The position numbers were made by a program, and so were the translations under genes. From Planoprotostelium fungivorum (taxonomy: Eukaryota; Evosea; Variosea; Cavosteliida; Cavosteliaceae): a stretch of DNA of 64,000 nucleotides. Shown in pieces: positions 24,301-35,020 of this stretch. The notes under the pieces are model-generated. The model saw only the letters and a list, made by a program, of their open reading frames with translations, ran no database searches and was not told where the DNA came from. Every line of letters begins with the position of its first letter. Positions within the stretch are counted from its first letter, which is position 1. The DNA lies in assembly GCA_003024175.1 (NCBI GenBank), contig MDYQ01000026.1:124001-188000 (forward strand), in the 5' to 3' direction.

Positions 24301-25107
24301 TGTCCTTCGCTTCATGGTCGTCAGCATCGTGTTTCTCATTCTTATCGGTGGACTTGCTCAGGCTGTTCGGTGATTCCCACTGAAAGGCTGGTAATGTGGC
24401 GTCGATGCTACCTTCTTCATCTGAAGGCATCAGATCAGGATCACGATGGAATCTCACCGAATGGTTCATCGAGTGTGTTGATACCTCCGTTTTTTCGAAT
24501 GTCTTGCATGAGCTCGAGATCATTGTCCAATGAACTCCTCAATCTGATGTACATCATCATCGAATGCATCACATCTCAGTCATTTACCTTCTTTTTGTTG
24601 GAGTGCTTCTCTTTTTGAGACCTTCGTCACTCTTCCTCTTCTTTTTACCTGATTTTTTGGGAGGGGACTGGTCTGTTGGCTGATCTTCTTCGGCTTGCTT
24701 GAAGAATGAAGAGACGATGCGACTCCCATTTCTCACGAGACGTGATTTCTTCTTCTGTCCACCCTGGATGCGGTCAATCTGAATCACAATCACAAGTCAC
24801 ATCGTACCTTCTTCTTTGGCGTGCTCTTCTTTTTTTTCGAGGGAGTCGTATCCGTGTTCCCCGCTTCAACATCTTTCGGTTCATACTCTTCATCCATGCC
24901 TTCAGAATGTTCAGAACTCTCTTCGTCAGAGATTGTCTCTTCTATCTCCTCCCCATCTTCATTCATATCAATCTCGATCGCCTCCGTGACAGACTCCCTG
25001 CATGCTGGTGTCTCGTTGTTTATGCGTAAATTCGTGGAATCGCACAAAGGAGATTCACCTTTATAAAAGTGAGTAACCCCAGACAGCTTGCAAATGTCTC
25101 CCATCAT
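21358..25107 (-). CDS. McrB-type AAA+ GTPase with zinc ribbon and charged N-terminal region
   Basis: About 1,000 aa over 14 or more exons, read from ATG 25107. N-terminal half: Lys/Glu/Asp/Ser-rich and probably disordered, with nuclear-signal-like KKSGKKKRK and the peptide SRIVSSFFKQ (24701-24736). Middle: two Cys pairs, CTFC and CSVC (22986-23070), forming a likely C4 zinc ribbon. C-terminal: a complete McrB AAA+ module: VVFYGPPGTGKT (Walker A, 22396-22420), VVQFHPTYSYEDFVEGYRP, IIDELNRGNIAKIFGELFFL (Walker B), FIATMNTVDRSIARLDLALR (MNxxD guanine signature, 21796-21830) and IGPSHFM..WLMQIWKYSIIP. Bacterial McrB is the GTP-driven motor of McrBC restriction of modified DNA. No McrC-like nuclease is seen nearby. 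The first few N-terminal exon joins are the least certain; joins from 23700 downward are well supported by frame. Confidence 0.82.
21921..21991. repeat. Intronic GATGGAGGT / GATGCATGT short tandem repeat
   Basis: Runs of GATGGAGGT and GATGCATGT units inside an intron of the McrB-like gene, between the Walker-B exon and the next. Probably ordinary slippage. Confidence 0.7.
22713..22728. repeat. 16-bp perfect palindrome TCTACAACGTTGTAGA, copy 2
   Basis: Inside an exon of the McrB-like gene, where it is translated as part of IYNVVDD on the minus strand. Confidence 0.95.
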
Positions 25108-25281
25108 CCCAGGGGGATCAGAGGCTCATTGGAGGAGATTTAAGCAATTAAATCTATCAGAGTGGGTCTCGATCACCAGCAGGCCTCTAGAGATGAGTTA
25201 ATAGAAGAGTTGACGTTATCTTTAGGATGTCTATTTGCAGGAAGTGCAAGTGAGGGGGATAAGAAAAGATCCATTTTTGAC

Positions 25282-25929
25282 ATGCGTTCCCGTTCAAGCG
25301 TCCTCTTGGCAACACACACGCACACACAAGGACATTTAAGAAGTTGTGGCAACATCGCGGACCTCAGCAGCTGGAGATTGAACAATGCTTCTTTGGATAT
25401 GCACAAGCTGATACATCGATTTATGGAATATCCCGATCACCTCAATGGGGCAGATCATGCGAAGACGGTTTCGGCTGGCTTCCATCCCAGATATCCTACC
25501 ACTACTCGTTTGGTAGACCCTCCGGCGGTGCAGCCGCATCATTGGACATATTCCGCTCCTCCCCCTCCAGTATCTTCTCCTCCGAAGGTCATACACGAGG
25601 ATCACGAGGATCCAAAGACAACGACTCTCACGGTCGATGAGCAGCATGGAAGAGTCCACATTAACCGGTGGATGGCCAATTTCAGGAACTTGAAACAATA
25701 CAAGCAGATGTATGGCACAACGAACGTGACGAGGACCAAGGAGCAGTTCAGAACCTTAGGGAATTGGGTTCATGAGCAGCGGAGGAAGAGGAGGAACGAC
25801 TCTCTCTCGGCAGCACAGATACAACTGCTGGACTCCCTCAATTTTGACTGGGTTAAGAAGAGAGTGAGCAAGGAAGAGAGGCAGAACAGGAGAAGTCGAG
25901 AAGTGGAGGAGGACAGCTCGGATGAGTGA
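25282..25929 (+). CDS. Helicase-associated (HA) domain protein
   Basis: Contains one helicase-associated domain: WMANFRNLKQYKQMYGTTNV, then LGNWVHEQRRKRRNDSL and LLDSLNFDW. These are the W..N...L..Y...G, LG.WV..QR and L...F.W signatures of the HA repeat found in some bacterial helicases and in many amoeba, algal and diatom proteins, where it is thought to bind nucleic acid. The N-terminal part is His/Pro/Ser-rich and the tail basic then acidic. No helicase core is present. ATG 25282 is the first in frame; ATG 25399, after a possible AG acceptor at 25370, is an alternative. It is divergent from the McrB-like gene, with under 200 bp between starts. Confidence 0.68.
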   Translation: MRSRSSVLLATHTHTQGHLRSCGNIADLSSWRLNNASLDMHKLIHRFMEYPDHLNGADHAKTVSAGFHPRYPTTTRLVDPPAVQPHHWTYSAPPPPVSSPPKVIHEDHEDPKTTTLTVDEQHGRVHINRWMANFRNLKQYKQMYGTTNVTRTKEQFRTLGNWVHEQRRKRRNDSLSAAQIQLLDSLNFDWVKKRVSKEERQNRRSREVEEDSSDE

Positions 25930-26231
25930 CCGGGTTGCGAGTGATGGGAGATATAAAGCTGTAGAAATAGATGTTAACGTATTCATAGTTGTGTATTCGT
26001 TCGTCTTTGATCTGTTTTATCCCACGTCCCTATTCAGCCCGTTCTTCTATTGTTGATGAATATGTGCCTCTTTATAGCACAATATTCATATGGCCATATG
26101 ATGGTGCTGTGTACAGTGACTTATAGATGGGGTGACGTGAAGGGTGTTCATACGAAAAGAGTCAATTTTATTTAATAATCGATTTTAAAATTCCGATCGG
26201 TAACGTCACGTGATCAGGAACAGATCAGATT
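25930..26231. other. Short intergenic region
   Basis: About 300 bp between two same-strand genes, AT-rich near 26160, with an E-box-like TCACGTGA at 26205-26212 about 20 bp before the next ATG. No gene seen. Confidence 0.4.
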
Positions 26232-27371
26232 ATGAGCATTACGGAGAGGGGGAGTCTAGCTGAAGATATCATCACATATAGCGACGTATTGAGACAAGCA
26301 GCAACATGTCCAGGATGGGACGATACAGCTATCGATAACGCTTTTGAATGGGGCAATCACCTTCAAGAAGTCAGTTCTGTCGCATATTCGAGATCAATTG
26401 ACGATTTCAGTCTATAGAAATCTTAGAATTGACACCTGAGGATGAAGAAAAGCTTTCAGAACATCTCCAATCACACGAACAACACCTTCCGTACGCACCT
26501 GTGCCAAGCGTAGCCGGTATTTACTGTTCGCAACATCTTTTCCTGCGGAAGCTCACATCCAATCCATTCATTGACGCCGACAACATGAGTAGAATCTTCC
26601 AGTTATACGTTCGAATGGCCCCTCCGGACGAAGAAGGAAGTCTGGGATTGAAGAAGGCAACTGATGTGAGACAGTGCCATTTCACCTTGGGTGGATCTGA
26701 TCCAATGCAGGATTTCCATCGAATCATCAGATCGCAGAGTGTAAAGACAACCCTCTCTGAAGCCTACGAGAAACTCACATCGTGCGTCATTGGAGATGCA
26801 AATGTGACGGATCATCCTCTCTTCCATCCTCTCGACCTGGGCTATCCATTCCAAAACTCTTCCATCACGAGAAGAGGCTATGGACGAGCCATGAGACTCA
26901 AGTTCGATCAGTTCATACAGAGTGATGCATCTCTGGCCGAATCGAAACTGAAAGATTACATGCGAGACAAGAATTGCACGGTATGTTAAGTCTGAGAGAA
27001 GAAGGAGCGACACTGATGATCATCTCCAGGAGATCATCCTCTTTGCTTTCCTGTCGAAGGACCAGAACGATGATGCCGTGACTCCACAATCGAGATCATT
27101 CTGGCGGGACATCGTGGTGACGTCACTGTCCGTACAGCCTTGGTACAATTTGCACCCTTGGACACTCTCTGAGGTCGCAAACCAATGTGACGCATACGTA
27201 GATCGTCTCGTTCAGACGATCCTCTCACCCGTAGAGGGACATCGGAGAGAGATGGAGGTGCTTGTATCTCACATGATCAACCGGAGCGGTAAGCTGAAGG
27301 GAATCCTACAAGGGGAATTGAAGAGGAGGGGAACCGAAGACGGATGGCTGATGGAGATCATGAGGATATAA
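26232..27371 (+). CDS. Unrecognised protein, about 350 aa
   Basis: ATG 26232, three exons. The first intron (about 26371-26410) joins GNHLQE to SIEILELTPEDEEKLSEHL; the second (about 26983-27029) joins RDKNCT to EIILFAFLSKDQ. The open frame is clean and splice signals are good, so the gene is probably real. The product looks soluble and helix-rich, with no signal peptide, TM or low-complexity region. I recognise no domain. Confidence 0.7.
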
Positions 27372-27741
27372 AGAATTGGACGGTTCGATCAGAAGCCAGA
27401 GTTTGAGTTCATGAGACGGATCATCAAAGTCGTCGGTTGTTGTGCGGCAGGTTGATGGAGATTTCTGATGCCTCCTTTGAGAGATTTTAGTGGTTGTGGT
27501 CGCTTGTGAGACCGATGGATGACTCATTTGTCGTATGAGATGGAGTTACCCGGCAGTTTTATATGAGAGAACATATGATGAACGATTCACCTCGAATCAC
27601 GCTCTCCTCTATCTACAGCAGTGATCGCCGTTCAGGACACGGAGGGTACCAATAATAATGAATAAAAATAAAAAGGAGTATACAATTACATTATTTTGGG
27701 CCAGCAGCTCCGATCACCACGAGAGGCATCATCGATCCACG
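27372..27741. other. Intergenic region
   Basis: About 370 bp between same-strand genes. It contains an AT-rich run (AATAATAATGAATAAAAATAAAAAGG at about 27650-27678) likely near a polyadenylation or promoter site. No gene seen. Confidence 0.4.
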
Positions 27742-29499
27742 ATGAGTTTTCCTCCTCCAGATATCGTTGAGGAGGTAATCCACTCTCTCAATTGATGACT
27801 CTTCTGATTGATGTCAGATTCTGAAACATCTCCCACCATTTCACCTCTTTCCTGTCTTATTCGTCAATAGAAAATGGTATCAAGAAGCTAAAAAGAATCT
27901 GATACATGGACTGTCCACGAAAGGATCTACAGAAGTGGATAGAGTCGTATCACGACACAATTTCGCCATTACAACTCTACTCGTCTGGAATTGTAAGAGA
28001 GCCAATCGAGATACTGTTGATTGGATCATACAGGTGACTGCAAACACCTACATCTGAAATGATACTCAATAGACGTTACGACCGAATGCCAATATGGATT
28101 TCATTCAAGAAGGATTCGTCTGCAAAGCAGCTGCGTTCGGAGGGGATTTGGACATGCTGAGATCTGTTCGTGCCGCTGGTTTCTCTTGGACAATCACATC
28201 ATGGACAGCTGCTTCCACGAAAGGTGATACGAGTATGTTAGATTATCTGAAGGTGAATGGATCCCTTTCGATGATGCAGTTTATGACATCGCCTATAGGC
28301 CAATGACTGCCCCGACACTTATTTTGAGATGGAAGAGAATTCGATTGGGAGAAGAGTGGGTCCCATCACCCTCCACGATCGTCATGATGCCATCATCCGC
28401 TCAAACACACACAGGCTGGATACCGCGGAGACCTCGATATATTGAACTGGTTCTATACTAACAGATACCATTATCTCATACCAGACGTCATCAGAGGTGC
28501 TGCCGAGGCGGGAAATCGCGAGGTGATCCATCGCATCGAGTCACGATCATAATGACCGATCGATCGTAGATCATCAAATGGCTGATGGACAAGGGATTTC
28601 AACTCGATTCACAAGTTATGACCGGTGCAGCACAGACATCCGACCCGTCACTGTTACTATGGTTACGATCTTTAGGATGTCCCTGGGACGAAACAGTGAG
28701 TGGCACGTTGTAGACGCATATCGACCTGGCTAGGCCTGTGCGGCAGCTGCGAAACACGGACAAATAGAGGTTCTACAATGGTTGCACGAGAATGGATGTC
28801 CTTGGAGTGCAGAGACATCACACAACGCCATCAAAGCTGGACATCTGCGAATTCTCGAATATGCGAGAGAGCGAGGTTGTCCCTGGGAAGAGAACAAGGT
28901 CGCCACCATTGCAGCACAGAACGGTCACCTCGATGTGAGACACCGTCTCGTTGTAGTCTGACGTCCCACAGATTCTCCAGTGGATCTCCATCAACGGAGG
29001 TGAACTGCACGAGCAGGTGGAGCTCCACCGTCCCATTCAATTGTGACATACGACAGATCTACAATCGCGCCGCTTATTACGGGCACTTCCACGTCATCAA
29101 ATGGGCCAGAGAGAACGACTGCCCTTGGCAGGAATCAGCCTGCTCGAACGCCGCCGCCGGCGGCCACCTGGGTGAGTCACATTCGAATGCGACACTGATG
29201 ACGTCATCACAGATATCCTGCAGTGGTTGAGGGACAAAGGTTGTCCCTGGGACTCCCTGGTCACGGTCAACGCGGCGTGCGCGGGCAGGATCGACATATT
29301 ACGTTACGCCAAGGAGAACCGTTGTAGATGGGACGGCCTCGCGGCGTGTCTCGCGGCACAGGCGGATCAGATCGACACGTTAGAGTGGTTGAGAGAGAAC
29401 GATGCACCGTGGGATGTCGTCAGGATCAAGAGCATGGCATCTCCAAAGTCTCTCAAGTGGCTGGAATCGATAGAAGCAGAACCTGATGAAGTAAACTGA
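27742..29499 (+). CDS. F-box protein with ankyrin-like repeats
   Basis: Begins with an F-box (MSFPPPDIVEE then ILKHLPPFHLFPVLFVNRKWY across the first intron), which would recruit Skp1 and an SCF ligase. A series of helical repeats follows with a recurring pattern like AAxxGHLxILxWLRxxGCPW (for example WLHENGCPW, YARERGCPW, WARENDCPW, WLRDKGCPW, WLRENDAPW). This divergent ankyrin-type repeat with a GCPW end is widespread in amoebae and in giant viruses that infect them. About ten short introns, several between repeats. Repeats probably select the substrate. Middle exons (28300-28700) are the least certain. Confidence 0.8.
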
Positions 29500-29583
29500 T
29501 GTGTAGATGATGATGATGGCTGGGAAGAGTTTCAACAGTCGACAGGCTGGATCGAACAAAACGACCAACTCATGTGAAATAAT

Positions 29584-31029
29584 CTAAGTTTTATCATCTG
29601 ATGACTGTATGTCTCTGTCTTCGGCAGCGGACAACTGCACCTCCTGAGCCACGTCAGAGTTTGAATTCGTCTTGTTGTTCGAGGAGTTGGTGGAGCGGAA
29701 GCTTCTTAATAAGAACATGTCCTTCAATTTGTTGATTGGCACGTAGATCTATACACCCTTAGCATGGAGGTGATGATGCTGATCTCACCTCCACCATGAT
29801 GGTTGTGGCGATGAAGAGGCAGATGATGTTTTTCACCGCACCCCACAGGATGTTGTTGAAGATGTTTTTACTCCGAGGGACGATGACTGCCAATAGAATG
29901 AGAGAGAAGATCTTGTCGATCATGAAGATGAAAGCCACGATGCTGAGTTGGACTGTCATCTGATCGAATCCATCAGCGTCTCATCATCACGAGATATCGG
30001 CTCACCTTCTTCGCTTTTCTCGATAGAACACCACTCATCAATCGCATGAGACGAACTCCGACGTAGATGAAGGCACCAGTAAATCCCAACCAAATGGCGA
30101 CGAAGTAAGAGCCGACCAAGTAAGTGGAGACGTTATACAACATCCAGTCTGAGGATTTCAGATAGGTTGACACCTGTCGGACTCGTCAGTCTTCGTCTTC
30201 TTGATGACATCACATGATAATGCACATGATGGATGATGAGAAAGTCGAGATGCAACTCACGCTGAAGATGCAGACGACCAGAGATAAGACGGAGCAGACT
30301 ACGAATGGGATCCTAAACTTGGATAGAAACACCACGTTAGACAATAACTCCTCCACGGTGAAGGTGGGTGTGAAGTTGGCGTTGATCTTGCTGATCATCT
30401 CCTTGTTCTTGATCGTTCGAATGGTAAACGAATACATCTCTACCCTGTACTCATGTCAGATGATGCGGTCGTGATGATGATCATGTTTGAGACATACCAA
30501 TGAAAGAGGATGCTGGAGAAGAGAACGATCTGTATCCAATCTCGGAGGATGTACAGCACAAAATAGGCGTAAGAGTTGACTTTTCCTTTCAATCCAGAAT
30601 AGTCGATGGCCAACAGAAACTGATCTTCCGGCTGTCAGACGTGGATGAAAGACAGATGACGGTCGTCACCGAAGGTAAAGATGGCCAAGATGAGAAGAGA
30701 TATCTTCGTGATGTTGTGGATCGTCACGTTCTTGATGTTCTCTGGATTTCGACTGAACACTTCGAGTGCAAAACGGAACATGGTGAGGAGGAAGAGGAGA
30801 CCAAACCCGCCCAGACCCAAGATCTGATAGAAGAGGAGGGCTTGTGAGGCCTTGGGGTCCGAGAAGACATCTGAAGTGGATCAGTGAAAATGGTGGATCG
30901 ATGATGCTCACCGTTTCGGCAGTCGAAGAGGCCTTTATATACAAAAGAGGGTATGTGTCTGTCCCCTGCGTCAGCTCTCTACATAGGTCAACTCATCTCA
31001 CCCCAAATAACACCTGCAGATGCCATCAT
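29584..31029 (-). CDS. Seven-TM membrane protein, THH1/TOM1 or GPR137-like
   Basis: ATG 31029; seven or so exons join in frame to give about 370 aa with seven strongly hydrophobic segments (LLFYQILGLGGFGLLFLLTM; KISLLILAIFTF; YAYFVLYILRDWIQIVLFSS; FVVCSVLSLVVCIFS; YFVAIWLGFTGAFIYVGVRL; VAFIFMIDKIFSLILLAVIV; LWGAVKNIICLFIATTI). The order, GVRLM..LSRKAKK loop and spacing resemble the THH1/TOM1/TOM3-GPR137 group of 7TM proteins; this is a resemblance judged by eye. The C-tail is Ser/Asn/Asp-rich and cytoplasmic by the positive-inside rule. A GPCR of another class remains possible. Confidence 0.6.
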
Positions 31030-31633
31030 TCATGCAGACGCCACTGTCGTCACTGCCATTGTGAGTCTTATCTCATTTATTGATGCTCACCATGTGGGGT
31101 TTAGAGTCTTACAGGATAGGGTGCCGTTCATGTCGGTGGTCGGGGAGTTCTGAAAACTCCAGCGTCAGTCTGTAGGAATAAAATAGTCTCTGACACGTTG
31201 AGGAGAGCATCTGAAGTGGAGCAAATATCGAGCTTATATATCCCCGATGCTCTGTGGTATGAAATATTCCAGGTGCTATGAACAGAATGCGCAAAGAGGG
31301 CGGTACTTTGCCGCTCTGTATGTCACAAAAAGAACATGTCTCCATGTATAAACATCCTTATTTATTCGTTCGACGATGGAAAGGATCATGTTGGAAGGAA
31401 GATGAGATAACATCGATGACTCTACCTGAGCTGGGTACAACCATATTCCGAAGAAGGGGCCAGAGGCAAGATCTCCATGATCGGAGCAGGCAGAATGGTA
31501 TGCTGGAACTTCGTGTTGGTTGCTGGCTTATGTCTCAGTCGGCAGTATGCTGATGCACCTCGTGTTGAAGGATGAGGAATCGTGGGTCACGTGACCGGGC
31601 ATTCTGCCCCAAAGATTTTGTTGTTGTTTGTAG
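31030..31633. other. Intergenic region with one tiny frame
   Basis: About 600 bp between divergent genes. A 33-codon frame at 31479-31577 (starts MIGAGRMVCWNFVLVAG) is hydrophobic but lacks any other support. Nothing else recognised. Confidence 0.4.
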
Positions 31634-33920
31634 ATGGCGAATTCCTCGAACCGGTCGGTTTTTATTCATCGAAGGATGTCACACAAGACAATCGAACATG
31701 ATGGAAGGAGATCCGTTTGAGAAGATCACAGCGAGGGTGAAGATATCAAGAGATACTTCAGATTGACGATTCGAAGATCTTTGTGGCCAAATTGCAATTA
31801 GACACCATCTCTACGACCAAGATTCATCTCATCCAACCACAGAAAATCGGAGTCTTCAAAGGGTGGAATGCAGCGACTCTATCTCAAATGAGAGCGGTCT
31901 GCAAGGAGCTGATTACAAAACACAGTCTAATGGCTGCCCCCGATTTGGAAGGACCGATCGCAGGAGTCTTCATCTTATACCAAGTGAGATGATTCATCTC
32001 TTCTGGTATTCATTTGTAATGCAGAGGGGAGATGAGATCAGAACAAGAGAGGTCGTTTCCAGTTCGTTCGGCCATCTGGAGATACAAGACAACACCGAAG
32101 GCACTGTTTCACGAGGTGTTCTCGAGAGGTGCATCCGACTGGTCATAGACTTCACACTGGGTCAATCCGGATGGTTCATCGTGAGAGACTGCGTCTACGT
32201 CAAAGGAGATTATCACTCCTCCACCGATCAAGACGCACCGGTTGTTCAGATGGTGAGATGATGGATTCCATTACATCTCTAACGCGTCCACAGTGCTATC
32301 ATCTCTCGGGCGCCAACGAGACCATATTCAGCCTCAAATCTGGCACCGCTAGATACAGATCACTGCGTCCACAAAGTTTAATGAGAGCTGATCAGGTCAA
32401 GAATTGGCAGGAGGGACAGAAGATCCATTACGAACCCGAGTTCGGTAGCACTTGTACCGTATTACCCGAGTTGAATCAAGGAAGAATCAACTGGCTCTGC
32501 ATGAACATGAGGACGAACGACAGAGAACCGTGCGAACAAGAGCTGAGAAGTAACGCAAGGAAGATTTGGGCGGGAACGGTAGGTCTCCAGTACAAATTTC
32601 ACACTGATTTGAACAGCACGATTACGATGTGAGCGACACCCTCGGATACGCCTCCGTACAGATACTACCCAACGCCTACAAGATGTGAAATTCGATCCAT
32701 ACATCTTCTCTATGGATTCACACGATCACAGTTTCTCCGTCAGTTGTCTCTGGACCGCATCTGGCCTCACCTTTCGTCCATCTCACTCGAATGCAACCGC
32801 CATATGTACAGACTTCCTCTCCAGCCTGAAGGAGCTATCCGGTTTTGGCGCCACGAAACAACTTTTGAAATTCGAATCGCAAGGTGAGAGATTTCAATAC
32901 TAATTGTCATGACCTGCTTCATAGCGCCATCTTTCACCGCCGGTGGCTGGTGTAGTGCCAAGCGAAAGGATGAGAAGAAGAATCTGACAACTGAACCACC
33001 CACCTCCACTCCTCATCAGAACGAGACCGTACAAATTGCACAGAAGAGGTAAAATGGAATATCGTCATCTCCTCACTACATCCAGACTACCAGCCGAAAC
33101 GACCGAGGGAGATGTGGAAGAAATTCGACCGTCTACAACGATCAGATCGGCCGTGCCTGCAGCGAGACTCCCCTTGATCAAACCAAATCTATCCCAGCAT
33201 CCCATGAAGAGTCAAGTGAGTTTTCATTCGAATTTCAACCATGTTCACCGTTCGGTAGAGTGTCAAGTCAGCCTTTGTACCCAAGCCACTGAGCACAAAG
33301 AGGAAACCTGAAGAGGGTGAGCGAATTGTAGATAGACTGATTGACATACCTGACCTTCTTCAGGTGAAGAAGAGAAGGCGGCCAAGAAGAACAAGTCACA
33401 GAAGAAGGCTGCTATTGCTATTTCCGAGAACATTCCATCTACAACGGTCACTCCTCCCTCGGTGGCCCCTCCCCTTGTCCACGATTCGATGATTGATTCC
33501 ACGACTACCAGCGACAATCCATCTACAACGAGACAAGACGACACTCCTCTTCCTGCAGAGCTAGCCCACACAACGAGAGAGAAGGCCGATGAGACGTCAT
33601 CCACTACAAAGACATCTACCGAGAAGTCGATGACATCTCCTCCATCTACAACGAGCCGTCCCGCTCCTCCTCTACCCTCTGATTCGGCGGGAACGGGGTC
33701 ACTCCCTGCGGCATTGTCCACGGAGAAGAAGACTAAGAAGGTGGTGGAGGCTGACCCCGTCGCTGTCGCAACCTCTTACGCGGCGGGAAACGTGAACAAG
33801 CTATCACTGCCCATTCTGAAGGCCTTCCTAAAGAGCGTTGGACAAAAAGTTGGAGGAAAGAAGGAAGAATTAGTAGCCAGAGTCTGCGCCCATTTTCAAG
33901 CCCAAACAGTGGGAGGTTGA
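31634..33920 (+). CDS. SAP-domain protein with unrecognised N-terminal domain
   Basis: About 650 aa across nine or so exons; the start ATG 31634 is tentative. N-terminal 400 aa: a structured region I cannot assign (IDDSKIFVAKLQLDTISTT, LGQSGWFIVRDCVYVKGDY, CYHLSGANETIFSL, VSCLWTASGLTF). Then a Lys-rich, nuclear-looking stretch (KKNKSQKKAAI), a Pro/Ser/Thr-rich linker with four PSTT tetrapeptides encoded by CTACAACG-bearing repeats (33133, 33439, 33523, 33646), and a C-terminal SAP motif (LSLPILKAFLKSVGQKVGGK, then KEELVARVCAHF). SAP domains bind DNA, so a chromatin or transcription role is likely. The last intron keeps SVKSAFVPKPLSTKRKPEE in frame. Confidence 0.66.
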
Positions 33921-33949
33921 ATGGGATGTGAAGAATAAATTCTTTGGGT

Positions 33950-34899
33950 TTATTTGTATCGGTCATCGACTTCTCGCAGATGATCATCGAAACCGAGTTT
34001 CATGAGATCTTTCCACGTCTCATCGACTCCTCCGTCTGTCTGCGACGTGTAGAACTCTAAGAATCCAGTCTGTGAAGATGAGATGGTGTTCGTGTGATGA
34101 TGGAAGGACACACCTCGGTGAGTTTCCCTCTCTTGCAGTCAAAGTGGCTTCGCAAGAATTGGATTGTGCCTTGATCGATCTCTTCTCCATTCACCGCCAT
34201 GTAGAAGTCGGCCAACTACATGGGTCATCATGACGTTCGTATGAGGAAGATGCATTATCATCATTTGAATACTGAAAAAGGAGTCGTATTCACCTCTCGA
34301 TCAGACCACACTCCATCTGCATCTCGATCGTAATGGGAAAAGATCTTGACTAAAACTTCGTAAAACTGTTTCGTCATGACGCCATTTTCGATCAATAATG
34401 GCACGTCTTTTCCCTCCACCGTTGGTCCATCATCTTCCTCTTCCTGCATGCTCTCTTCGATGCCATCCATCATCTCCTTAATCCTCGTGTCTTGAGGTGA
34501 AACGATCTGTTTTGCATGAGATAACGAAGGGTAGATGTGAATTACCTCTGCATGTTCTAATGTTCGACGAGCTCCGTCGAAGTCTTCGATCAAACCAAGG
34601 ACGTAAGCCTTGCCGAGATACGCATCGATGTTGGATGGATGAAGAACAATGGCTGTTGGTTGATGGGTGATTTCGAAAATCATCTTGGAATCACCTCTCT
34701 CAAATTTGGTCAATATTGATTCAAAATCTGGTTCCTCTGATGCTTCTAATTCTTGATTTGCTTCATTGACCACCTCCATCGATTCAACCTCGAATCCATC
34801 ATCATCGTCTGTCAACCATCAACTATTGTTAAGATACGACAGACTACCTCCTGATTCAGTATCTGTGACAACTGGACTCTGTTGTGGTGTCGCTCCCAT
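33950..34899 (-). CDS. EF-hand protein with TPR-like helices
   Basis: ATG 34899 (MGATPQQSPVVTDTES), acidic start, then helices including HPSNIDAYLGKAYVLGLIED, like a TPR repeat. A canonical EF-hand loop DRDADGVWSDRE follows (Asp 1/3/5, Gly 6, Glu 12) after VKIFSHY. A second, degenerate helical pair follows (LADFYMAVNG, LRSHF, FLEFYTSQ). About 260 aa, soluble, five exons. Probably a calcium sensor or a stabilising EF-hand in an adaptor. Its stop is 30 bp from the convergent SAP-domain gene's stop. Confidence 0.7.
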
Positions 34900-35020
34900 C
34901 TTTCGATAAAAAATTGAGAACCATGTGCAGGAACGTCAACCAAATAAAATAGATTAAATCCATCTCTTCGATACAACACAAATTGCAGACATCTTTACTT
35001 AGCAGATTCAACTCAACCGA

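Noticed and set aside
27742-29499. Giant-virus origin of the F-box/repeat gene
   Set aside because: The repeat type is shared with giant viruses, but the gene has normal host introns and the same base composition as its neighbours, so transfer is not supported by this window alone.
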